A DNA stretch of 64,000 nt from Struthio camelus. Its lineage: Eukaryota > Chordata > Aves > Struthioniformes > Struthionidae. Below are positions 47,699 through 59,600 of this stretch, one piece after another. The number at the start of each line of letters is the position of its first letter. Within the stretch, counting starts at the first letter, position 1. A program made the position numbers and the translations under genes. Below the pieces are notes generated by a model, which worked only from the letters and a program-made list of their open reading frames with translations, did no database searches and was not told where the DNA came from. The DNA is taken from contig NC_090982.1 in assembly GCF_040807025.1 (NCBI RefSeq), forward strand, positions 79,339,931 to 79,403,930, read 5' to 3'.

Positions 47699-50600
47699 GT
47701 GAGGCAGCGGCGGGCGGGACCGGACCGGACCGGACCGGACCGGACCGGACCGGGGAGGGGGGCGGCGGCACCGCTGGCGCGGCAGGGCCCAGCTCTCCCA
47801 CCTTCCCCGAAGGTGGCGAACGCGGTGTCTGTGCCTTGCAGGGCGCGGGCGGCCCGGAGGGAGCCGAGGCGGCGGCCGGGGGGCAGCGCAGCGCGGGCGG
47901 CCCGGGCCGGGGCAGGAAGCGGCCTACGGCAGCCGGGCTCCTGCAGCCGGCGAAGCTGAGCCGCGCCGAGCTCTACAAGCCGCCGACGAGCGAGGAGCTG
48001 CAGCAGCTCAAGGAGACCGAGGACCTCTTCCACTCCAGCCTCCTCCGCCTGCAGGTCAGCCGGGCCGCCCCGGGGCTGGGTAGCATCGTCGAGGGCGTCT
48101 GGCCCCTGCCTGTCGCCAGCGCCGGTTTCCGGGTGGGAAGGGGAGGGTTTGGGTTCCGTCCTGTGAACGCGAGCTGCCGCGGTTGGGTGGGAGGTCAGGC
48201 CGGTGGCTAAATAGCTCCTTCCACTTGTGCCTGCGAGGGGCGGTTTTGACCTCCTGACTGTTTGCTTGCTGGTTTTGGTGGCGAGGTCTCTAGGGCCCGG
48301 TTGCTGATGTGAGCCCTGCAAGGTGTTTTCCTGTGGCTGGTGCCCTGTCATTTGAAAAAGCTTTCTGAGGGCAAGGCCTGCGTGAATCCCGCCAGTTCTG
48401 TCCTAGCTGGGCCTCACGTAGGAGCCAGCAAGATAGAGTTTGTTCCCGGTTCGGTGCTCCTCAGGGGATGGCAGCAGCTGTGTTATCCCTCTGCCTGTGG
48501 GCCAGCAGAACTGCTAGCTCTGAGCAGAGTTTATGGAGGGGCTCAGGTCTTGCCTAGCTTGCTGGCCTCTTCACCAGGCTCATGCGTGGTGCTGGAGGGC
48601 AAGGGAAAGGGCAGGAGCGGTTTCCAACATTGCAGCTGCTTTTCGCAGTCTCCCCTTTCTCCCTGTAGATTGAAGAGCTTCTGAAGGAGGTGACACTGAA
48701 GGAGACAAAGAAGAAGAGGATTGATGCCTTCCTCCATGAAATCAATACCCTGTTGAGCTCCATCCCGGAGACCTCAGAAACTGATGTATGTCCCAGAAGG
48801 GTGCAGGAGGTGGCAAGGCCTCTGTGTGGAGCAAGCTCTGCTGATGACAAGCTGTTTCTGTGCAGGCTGAACTCCCTGTGGAATATCTTCCTTAGGAACT
48901 GGAAAAATAATAGCTTGATTTGAGTTGTGTGGGGAGAGGGATGCTCCATCTCTAACCCCAGGTCCACGCTCCTGCCAGCTCAAAGGAGCGTTGTATGGGA
49001 AGAGGGGTCTTGGTCTCCCTGTGGCTGCTGTTGATGATGCTAAGAGCTTTTCATGTGTCCTGTCTGTTCCCAGCTCACCGACCAGGCCTGGCTCCCCAAA
49101 GGCGTGAAGGTCCCATTCCTGCAGGTGCCGTTCAATGTGAAGGGGAGGTTCCGGTTTCTGCCCCCAGCCGAGCTGAAGGTGGTGGGCAGCTACCTGCTGG
49201 GCACCTGCATTAAGCCAGAGATCAATGTGGATGTGGCGGTGACCATGCCGCGGGTGAGTGTGGCCCTACCTGCTCCTGAGTAGCCTGCGGCCTGGCTGAG
49301 CCCCATCCTCTCTTATCCTCTGCGCCCACTGTCCCGGTTGCTCGATTCCCAAGCAAGGCCGCAGCATCTGGATGCGCAGCGTGACAGCCCCTACAAGGAG
49401 CTAGGGAGCACAGTCTCCCCGCTTGCTAGATCAGACCTTTCTGCTGCTTTGATTTCAGTTTCTTGTGAGGGTCTTCATTCTCTTTGAACTGAACGTTTTC
49501 CATGATGCCAGGATGCTGCCCGACTTCATATCCCTTTGCACAATCTGCCCCTGCTCCCAGGCCTGTGTTGAAGGGCGAGTGATGTTCATAGGCTGTTATC
49601 CCTGCAGAGCTCCCTCCTCCTGCTGTCCAGACTTGCTGAGCCTGATGCATAATGGGGTTTGAGATAAAGTATCATAGAGGATAAAGTCCTATTTGGCTGA
49701 ATAGCTCTATGTCCTGTGATTGTAGCACCTGATGAGCGCTTTGGGCTGGCTCATTGCTCCTTGGGGCTGTCTTGCTGGGAGTAGCTGCATGTCTGAAATT
49801 GGGATATTTGTGGGGTCGGAGAGAGCTGAAGGTGGTGCAGTGCCTCAGACTGAACTGGGCTCATCAAGAGCTCCACCTTTCCCTTCTGCCCAGGAAATCT
49901 TCCAGGACAAAGACAACCTGAACCAGCGCTACCACCGGAAGAGAGCTCTGTACCTCGCTCACATTGCCCATCACTTCTCCAAGGAGAAGCTCTTTGGCAG
50001 CGTGACGTTTGCCTACATGAATAGCAACCATCTCAAGCCCATCCTGCTCTTGAGGCCGCAAGGTAGCACCTGAACCTTGCTCTGGTAGGGGGCTGTGAGT
50101 TGGCATCTTCTGTCTTAGCTGGAGAGTGGGGGGGGCAGGTCTCGTACTGTGTAACGGGCCCTTTGGCTAGGGAAAGGGGTCAGTTTAGAGCTGTTGTTGC
50201 AGTTGGTGATAAATTTTGAAGCTTCAGTGCTTCTGTTTTTCCTGCCGTTCCACATGCAATCCTATCCTCGTGCTGCTTCTCCCTCCTCTGGCTCCTCATC
50301 CCCCTCTGCAGCTCTGCTGGGCTCCCCAGCCGTTGCTGGCTGGTCTGGCTTATGGGTATTTCACGGAGTAAAGCAGACCCTACGAAAATGCTGCTGTGTT
50401 TAAGCACTACCCCTCCTCTCTGTTTTCCCAGTCCCTGCTCCCTGCTGTCCTCTTGCCTTCCTAAGGCAGCTGTGCACTGGCTGGCTCTTCCCCGCAACAG
50501 TGCGGGACATGTGAACTGCCGGGTGCTGCTTATTGTTTCCGCAGAGCAGAGGTGGTGGCACGTTTGGGTCCAAGATAGGCAGTGAGGTGAGGATGGGTGG

Positions 50601-53600
50601 GAGGGTGCAGGGTGAGGGTGCTGGGGGGAGCAAATGGGCACCTGGCTGGCCAGTGGGAATGGAGGAAGACAGGACTGGGGACAGGAGCAGTGTGAACTCT
50701 GGGTTATTATCAGTTCTGGGATGTGATCAATCTCTGCTCTGAGATGATTTGTACCACTGCTGAGCTTAGCTGGGAAGGAGCATTTCCCTTTCTCCGAGAT
50801 GAGAATGCTTCCTGTCTTCTCAAGTAGTCTCTGGGTCTTTGATATTTCTTCTTCCTGCGCTTCTATACCTGGTGCTTCCAGGCAAAGATGAGAAGCTGGT
50901 TACTGTCCGACTCCATGCCTGTCCTGCCGCGGGTTTCTTCAAGCCAAGCCGCTTCTATCCTAGCAAGAACAATGTTCGGACAGCCTGGTTCATGGAACAG
51001 AGCACCTCCAAAGAAGGTAGGACTGGGGCTGGGAGAACGCAAGGCTGCGCGGCTCAGCCGAAGCCTGCACCTTGTGCAGGGAGCTGGGTTCTGTGAGGCT
51101 GTTTTTTGTGAATTGGAGGTTTGTGGTGGGGTCCAACATGTTGTCATATCCCCATACAGGAGCCCTGGAGCCCCCAACCCCTCACTACAACAACTCCATC
51201 CTCTGTGACACGGTGCTGCTGAGCCACCTGCATTTCTTGTCCAGTGTGGCCACTGACTTCCCGGGCATGAAGGACGGGCTGGCCCTTCTCAAAGTTTGGC
51301 TGCACCAGCGGCAGCTCAGCAAGGTATGCTCTGTGCTGGGGGACGAGGCAGGCTCTGCTCATGTGGCTAATCTGGCCTTGGTCTGTTCGCCTCCCTTCTT
51401 ATAGGTGGAAAGGTGATGGTTTGGCTCTTGTGGGTTATGTGGTTGGCTTGGGATTCTGATTTGAGCTGAGTTAGGTTTCAAGGAGTTCCATCTTACCCCG
51501 TGGACTGTAATGGGTCTGGACACTTGTGCTTCTTTGAGATCCCAGGAGTGATGCAGTGTTTTGGGAACTCATCCGTTTCCGGCTCTGGGGCCGCCCTGCT
51601 GGCGATGACTGGCCAGGAACAGCTGTGTGGGGTGAGCACTGGGGCTTGTGGTGCCTCGCTGAGTTCACCCTGACTCAACTGTCTCTGGTTTTGCAGGGTT
51701 TAGGCTGTTTCAATGGCTTCTTGGCCTCTATGCTGGTTGCCTATCTGCTGACGAAACGCAAGATTGTTAAGATGATGAGTGGGTACCAGGTGCTGAGGAA
51801 CATCCTGCAGTTCCTGGGTGAGTTTCCAGAGGTGTCTGTGGGCAGGGAGAGGCTGATGTCAGCAGTATCTCTGCACGAAGCTGGTCCTTAACCTCTGCAG
51901 GCAGGGGTCTGTGAGTGGGGAGCTGGAGGACCAGCCGGGGCTGCCCTCGTAGGATCACCTTGTGCAGCTATGAGCCAGCTGACAAGAGCTCTATCCTACC
52001 TCTGAAAAGGGAGAATAGGAAAGTTACCAGACAGGGTAATTTCCAGGGGCAGAAAGGGAAGTTATTTTGGCATTGTTTCTCTGCTGGCGCCAAGAATGGG
52101 CCCAGCTGTCCTGAGTAGAGTATCCCTCCCTGGTGAGAGATGAAATCTCCCTTCTTTCTCGGTATCAAAACAAAAAATTGTTGCGATACTATGAAATATA
52201 TTCAGAAGGACTCTAGGGGAAGCTGGGACCCTTTCCCTCCCCTGCCAGCCCTACTCGCTTCCTACTGATTTGCTCTTTTCAGCACGTGGCAGTGGGTAAA
52301 GCCTGTCCCCTGGGGTTGATTCACTGTTGGAGTCTTTGGTGCCTAGGGCTGCTGGACCACTGCCTTCTTCCCCATCCCTCAGTGTGGGACACGTGGGCTC
52401 AGCTCTTGGCCGGAATGGGGTGAAGGGAAAAGGAATCATGGCTTTTCTCCCCTTAATGGTGGAGTGGAGAGGGTCCATGGATGGGAAAGGACAGGAGGAG
52501 ATGAGGCAGCAGAGTGGGGATGGATGGAGTGGCTTGGTGCGAGATGGGTAGGCCACAGCACAGGGTACAGGCCAGCATCATGTTTTACCATTGTTTAGTG
52601 TTGTCAGACTGCCACGTGGCAGTACCACCCTCACCAGTGGGGAAGATGTGGATGACAGCGTGACTTGTTCCTTCCTCTCTGTCCACAGCCACCACAGACC
52701 TGAGTGTGACGGGGATAAGCCTAGCGAAGGAGACGGATGCCTCTCTGGTAAGCAACCATCTGAGGAGGGCTTGTGCCCGTGTTTCACTGTCAGCTGTGCT
52801 GCTGGTGCTGTGGGGCTGCCCAGTCAGGGATGTGTCCTGGGGCCTGGTCATTGTTTTAGGGACTTGGGGTGGTGGTGTCTTGGCGTCTGTGCTGCGCTGT
52901 GGCGCTAAGGACCGCGTTTACTCTTGCAGCCTTCTCTGGCCGACTTCCACCAGGCTTTTGAAGTAGTTTTTGTGGATCCCTCTGGGCTGGTGAACCTCTG
53001 CGCTGATATGACTGCTAGCAAATACCACCAGGTACTGGCAAACTGTGAAGGCATCCTAAGATGCTGTTTTAGGATCCAGGACCAAAGAGCGCGCTCTCCT
53101 TTCCTATACTCACTTGCAATACAAGGCTCTTTTGCTAACAAACTGCTGGTTTCTGTTAAGGAGCTGCTGAGTCCCATGGCCTGGGGCGGCTGTATGTCCG
53201 TGGTGTGGATGATGCAGTCCTGCCCTGTCAGCTGGCTTCTGAAGCTGACTTTACAGAGGTTACGCACTAGCCTTCTGTCGTGTGTACCGAGTTCTTGGGA
53301 CAAAGGAAATGTCCTTGTGTGTTCTTTTATTATTATTATTATTATTGTTATTATTTTCTTTTAAAAAAAAAAAACCTTATTCAATTCTTATGTTAATAAT
53401 AGAAAGCCTCATGCCAGAAAACAACCTCGTCAGCTGTGTGTCAGCACCCTGAGGGGACAGCGGGGCTGCAGGGGCAAGAGGGGAGGGAAGGTGATGAGGC
53501 GCACTACTGCCTAATGTGCTTCCGTCACTGAAGTGAGCCAAGGCAAGCGGAGGGTGGTTAGACGTTTCAGAGAAGGATGTTGGATGTGGGGAGGCAGTTC

Positions 53601-56600
53601 AGTGCTGCTTTTTTAAGCCTTTAACGAACACCCCCAGCTCTGAAGCTTAGAAGGGAATTTTAAGATTTGGATTTAGTGCCACCTTACCTTTCCTGCTTGT
53701 AAGATGGAGGGAAGCTGTTTTCTTCTACGTAGGCATCTCTGGGTGAAGCCAAACAGCTGCTTAACATTGACATTCCTGGCAGGAAATTCCTGGTAGGAAT
53801 GTCAGGGAGGGTATAGAGGGGCCATATAGCTGGCAGCAAGCACCGTTGATCGCTCCACTCCATGCTGAGGATGGAGGCTGCCTAGGATTGGTGTCTGCTG
53901 GTGACCATGGAGCTGGGGTGGCCATGGTTGACTGAGGACTGTTGGTGACTGATGCTGGAAGGATTTGCTTTCCACTTCTAGAGCCACATGAGCTCTAGAG
54001 GACCCTGCTTGAGCAGGGAGGTTGGACTAGATGATCTCCAGAGGTCCCTTCCAACCTAAACCATTCTGTGATTCTTCCCTCCTGTTCATGCCTTTGGTCT
54101 GTGTTGTCTCCTTGTCCAGGTCCAGTTTGAAGCCAAGTGTTCCATGGAAATTTTGGACGATAGTACTGTGGATGGCTTCCAGGTGCTGCTCATGACTGCA
54201 AAGCCTATGCTTAGAGCCTTTGACCACGTCTTCCAGTGAGTGTCCTTGTGCCGGTGGGGTGATGCTGAGTGAGTCTGTTCAGAAAGGAGTGGGCTGCTTC
54301 TAGTTTTGGACCAGGGTGGATATGGGATGTGCCTGGTGGGAAATGGCCCCGATAGCTCTGCGATAGACACTGGTGCTTCTTGCATTTGGCCCTTCCACTT
54401 TTATTGCCTGGACACTCTCTCAGGAGGAGGTGGGCTTCTGCCAGTGCTTTGGTCTGCAAGGAGTGATGACCGTCCCAAGAGCCAGGATTTCCCATGGTAC
54501 ATCCTGAGAGAGGTGGGGATCCTGTCCTCACAGTGGTGTAATGCGGTGCTTCTTCTCATAGCCGTCATCCTGGGCCAGGGAGTCTCTGCTCCTCACTTTA
54601 TCCATCCTCCAGCATCTTTCTCAGGAGAGATATGGTGGAGGATGCGGAGGGGAGCCTGACTGGCTACTCTCCTTCTTTAGCCTGAAGCATGTCTCCAAGC
54701 TGCAAAGTGCCTGCAAGAAGATGCAGCTGCTGAATGAGCTGATGGATCGAGGCGGGAACTACCTGGCCGCAGCCCTTCCGTTCGTTGTGTCGCTGCTGTC
54801 CCGTGGGCTGGCTGGGAGAGCAGTGCTGGTGGCTCACTCCTTGCCCCAGACCCCTGAGGTAACACAACTGGGCAAAGACTCTGCTTGATGTCGCGTTCCC
54901 CGCTGTGCTTGGGAGCTTGGGCATTCCTTGCAGCACTGCTGGGTGCAGGGAGGGGATCTTTGATCACTGCAGGATGGAAGGGGTCTGTCATCTGCATGGG
55001 GAGGACATACAGGACCTGAGGCCAGGGGACTTTGACTGGGGTGCTGGGTGCAGCCAGGAAGACTTAGTTTGGGCAGAAGTCCCTGCCCAGCACTGGGGCA
55101 GAGTGAAGACAACTGGCTTTCTCGTCAGGAAGACCTATTAAAAGAGGACTTCCCTGTCTCTGCCCATCTGGGCTCTTGAGAGTATGTCCTGCGCTGAAGG
55201 AGGTTTATCTAGTGGTCCGATATCCCAACAGATGCCACTCCAGCACAGTCATCTCTCCTTGTGCTTCATATTTCCTGTTTTTGCTCAGTGGTCCGTTGAA
55301 GCTGACCCCCCAAAACACAAAGACGTTGGGCCCCTGGCGTTTGGACTCCTGCTTGTCCCAGAGTTTGCTGCCAGTACGTTGGAGAAGGGACCGCAGGCCG
55401 ATCGCCCTGAGGTAAGGAGAGCCTTCCTTGTCCAGGGGAGGGTGGTGGTGGTGGTTCGGGGGAAATTTATGCAGCTTGGCAATACCTGTCGGTGTCCTGC
55501 CATGCTTGATGCTGGGTGCCTGCCGTGGACAAAACTGTTCAGGGCTAAGGAACAGCAGCAGTGTGAGCAAGTGGCAGCGAGGGGACTGCTGAATGGCTCC
55601 TCGTGTCTTTGAGACATCTTGGTGAGGTGAGGGGAGTTAGAGGAAGGCCTCCAGGAGTGGGGAGGCCTCTTGGTCTGGCTGGGGAGATGGTTGGCCAAGC
55701 AAGCATAAGTAGGAGGGGAGGGAGATGTGATGGAAGCAGTGGGAGACACCCCCCCCCCCCCCCCCCATATCCAAGCTTCTCATTGCTCCACCCGAGAAAG
55801 GTTCGGTGGGGCTGAGCCTGCATTCCTCTCCTGTTAACAGCCAGGCAGAAACTGGGCTGGGGAGCTGGAGTGGAGCAGGCACTGCGCTATGGCTGCAGAT
55901 GGCTGTAGGAGTGACTGTCAGTCACAGGAGCGCTTCAGCTGGCCTGAGCTGTCACCTAGGGCCCTGGCACCACCGATATCTCTCTGCAGGCCCAGGACTT
56001 CCGGACCTTCTGGGGGGAGAAGTCCGAGCTGAGGCGGTTCCAGGACGGCACCATCTGTGAGGCAGTGGTGTGGGAGGCAAACACCGTGTGCCAGAAACGC
56101 CTCATTCCTGAGCAGATCGTCAGGCACCTCCTGTGGCTGTAAGTAGCTCTGAATAGAGCTAAATGGCAGCTGTGGCTGGGAGACCTACAGTTATGTGGGA
56201 TCACTGCTGCTCTCCATGGCTTGTGCCGCATCTGTGGTGCCCGTGAGGTAAACCTGTTGTCAGATCCAGGTCTTGGGGGACTTTGTGGGCTGTTCCAGCT
56301 TTGTGAAGCGAGGAAGTCATTTCAGCTTTGTGGTCCGGATGCTCCTTGCCGCTTCCCAAGAGAATGTGGCAAGGGCAACCACGTGACATTGTAGCTTGCA
56401 CTTGTGGTACTGCTAACAGCAAGGAGGCAGCGTGGTTCTGCCTTTACAGATGGATGTTGAGACACTCCTCATTGGCAGAGCTGAGAAGAAAAGCCATCTG
56501 GACTATACGGGATGTTTTATGAAATCCTATGAGACGCTGTAGTGGTTCACAAGGTTGGGTCTACCTAGAGCACTGGAAAACCTCCCTGTAGCAGTTGAGA

Positions 56601-59600
56601 CCTACTGCCAAAAATGCAACCCTGTTGCAAAGAATAAGAGGGTTGCTTGGGCCTTTTTTATCCCTACTTGAGGAGAGTTTCTGGGAAGAATGGCTGTACG
56701 TGGGCAGCTTTAGCTTTGAATCCTGTGAAGCTGCATGAGTTGCTGTGTTGCTTTGGGTGGGTGGTCTGGGCACAGGAGGAATGTGCAAAGATCCTGACGT
56801 TCTCCACACCATGACTTTCCCATCGAGGAAGGCCTTCCTCGGGCTTGAACTGGCCCTTGCCTGTGGGTGCCGCAAGCAGTGTCAGGATGGTTGGGGTGAT
56901 GTGTCCTAGCTCTAATGCTCTCTTGTCTTCCTTCACGTAGCCACGCAGACATTCCTGAATCCTCCATCTGTTACATGGGAGCGCTGCTGGAGTCTGTGAT
57001 CAAGACTGGGCAAGAGGTACAGTTGCTTCCCCAATTCCAGATTTCTCTGTAGGTTTCTCAGGGAAGGGAGGTCTGGGAAGAGCTATGGGGAAGTAATTTT
57101 AGATTTGTGGTCCTGAGGCTCATAGCTGGTTCCCAAGAAGGGTTAGGAAAGTACTTGTCTGCAAACACTGAGGCAGCCAGTGCAGTGCTTTCCTTGGATC
57201 TGCTGAGCTTTTGTGGTACGCCAAAGCAGGGTGTCACACTTGAGACAGGATGCTAGTTTCTACTGCTTGTGATGTGGTGAGGTAGCATAACTTGCTGTGC
57301 ATGCTAGCCTGCAGTGAGCAGAGCTGGTAAATCCCGTTGTCAGGGGGATGCTTTTTTTGGATACTGAGGAGCGTTTAGGAATCTAATCTCCACCAGTCCT
57401 TGAGGAACAGAGGAGAAACTTGCTCTTGTAGGCAGGGGTATCTGACCACACTCCTCCAGTGACTGTTGCTTCTGTACAAACAGCCCAGGGAAGCCTTCAG
57501 TGGTCAAGGGACTGAGAGAAGATGGACTCTAGAGTTGGGAAGCCTCTTACGGATTAGAGTTTGTTGTTCACAGCACACCCTGCAGAGGGTGCTGCTGCTC
57601 TGCTGTAGAATCCAGGCTGGTTGGATGTACGTAGCTTGATTCAGCTGCATCCGAGCAGTCAGTGCCTGCTTTTATTCCTCATTCAGGCTTTTCTACTGTG
57701 CTTTCAGGGTCGGGGGAGCAGCAGGACAGCAGAAATTCTCCTTTCTGTGCATCTTAAATGCCCTCCCCAGGGCTCCCGAGATGCTCTGGATGTTTCCTCA
57801 CCTTCCTTACTGTTTTTGCTATGCTTTGCAGCTTTACCACGGCTAAGGATGTAGTTTGAGCAGTTTCCTGTTAACTGCTGCCTCTGGTGGTATCGGTATG
57901 CAGAAGGGAGGCAGTAGCAGAGCTCTTGATCTCTTTCCCCCCTCCAAGTCACTCTTAACTTCTCCCTTTATAGGGAAGAGCAGTACAGCTCTTCGTGTTG
58001 CCATAGTGTTTTTACAGGAATTCATTTCACTTGCCACTTGATAAGCAGCCACTGGAATGCCTATGGCTGCTGGGTAGCTGCAAACAGATTTGCTCTTGGC
58101 TTCCCTTTCTCCTATATCTCCCCATATTGCTGAGCGTGCTTGCAAAAAGCTGCTCTCTGGGGTGGCAGTGTTGGCCTCTTGGTGCTTGGTTGCCTCTCCA
58201 GGCAGAGAGGGAGGCAAGATCAGTGCCTGTGCTGATCTTCCCAGGGGTGAGAGATACAAACTGATAGACTCTCTGGATGTCTACAGGCCTCAGGGACCGG
58301 TGAGGAGGCCATGGTCAGCGTTGTCTGCTCGTATGATGACTTGAGCCGCAAGCTCTGGAACCTGGAAGGGCTGCCGCTGACGGTGACGGCTGTGCAGGGC
58401 GTCCACCCGGCCCTCCGGTACACAGATGTGAGTGCCCCTGGGTGCAGCCTGCATGCTGTGCATCCAGCAAGGAGCTGAGGGAGGCCCTGGCTCTGGCCCT
58501 GCTGAGTTTCAGGGTGAAGGGGGACACAGAATTAGTCTGTGCCTTTGTGGCTGTTGAGAGGTCTTGCAGTGATGTGGTACCTCTTTGATGCTGTCCCATC
58601 TCTGGGGCTGTCTGCGCAAAGGCTGCTCAAGCCCTCTGTGTCAGGGGGCTTTGCTGAGGTGGGAGGTTTGGGGGAAAGGGGTGTGCTTTGCTGTGTGGGT
58701 TCTGCTCCCTGCTCTAAGCCCCTTGCTGATGCTCTATTCCAGGTCTTCCCTCCTATTCCCGTGAAGCCAATTTATTCCTTCCATACCAGAATCAGGAACA
58801 AAGACTTGCTGCTTCCTTCGGAGGACAAGCCCTGCCCAGCCTATATATCCCCTTTGAAAGGTAAGTGGGGAAAGATGCGTGCAGGAGACGATTCACTAGA
58901 AGGGAACAGAGGGAGAAGGCAACACTGACTCAGTTACGGCTCTGTTCGTGTGTCACGGGTGGGACTAGAGCCCTGGCTCCCCCTGCTCTTGCGTTGTAAC
59001 CTCTAGTCCCTGCTACCCCCCCCCCCCAACACCTTGTTTCTCTGTGGGGTTCACTGGCCTCCATTTGTCCCTTTGCCCTCAGTCGTGTGCCACATGGAAG
59101 GCAGTGGCCGGTGGCCACAGGACAAAGAAGCCATCAAGCGAATCAAGGCAGCTTTCCACCTCCAGCTGGCTGAGCTGCTCCAGCAGCAGCACCATTTGAT
59201 CTGCAGGCCTGCGGTCACGCACACAGATGTGTACAAGGTAGGGGAGCGGTGAGGGCCTTCTCTGTACTTGCAGAGTGATAGTGCCTTGTTACTGAAGATG
59301 CAGGCAGGGGTAGTTACGGAGGTGGTCGTTGTCAGTACTGGATAAGAGCAGAATTTGGGTTCTGGACCCAGTAATCGGCGTGGGAATGTTTTGCGCTGAG
59401 GCCAGGATAGTGCTGTGCCTGTGGCCTGGGGTGCAGCGTAGCATGGCAGCCTGCATGTGTTGCTGCCAAGCCTGACTTCACCTTTTGCCCCCGTCTCAGG
59501 ATGGCTATGTTTTCCGTCTCCAAGTGGCCTACCATCGAGAGCCCCTAATCTTGAAGGAAGTGGTCACTCCAGAAGGGATGCTGAAGTACCAGGACACAGA

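Larger units (their letters stand above)
47500..48200. promoter_or_regulatory. NOL6: CpG island of the NOL6 promoter and first exons
   Basis: GC- and CpG-dense sequence covers the promoter, exons 1 and 2 and intron 1, grading into ordinary sequence after about 48200 (limits by eye). Confidence 0.75.

Noticed and set aside
47522..47959. A frame starting upstream and reading through the NOL6 ATG without splicing
   Set aside because: Its downstream part leaves the conserved NOL6 frame, and its nominal start is TTG. The spliced model agrees with the family.
53491..53531. GTGATGA ... CTGA pair in NOL6 intron 10 resembling C/D-box snoRNA signals
   Set aside because: The boxes are only about 37 bases apart and there is no terminal stem. 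Other NOL6 introns gave no better snoRNA candidate.
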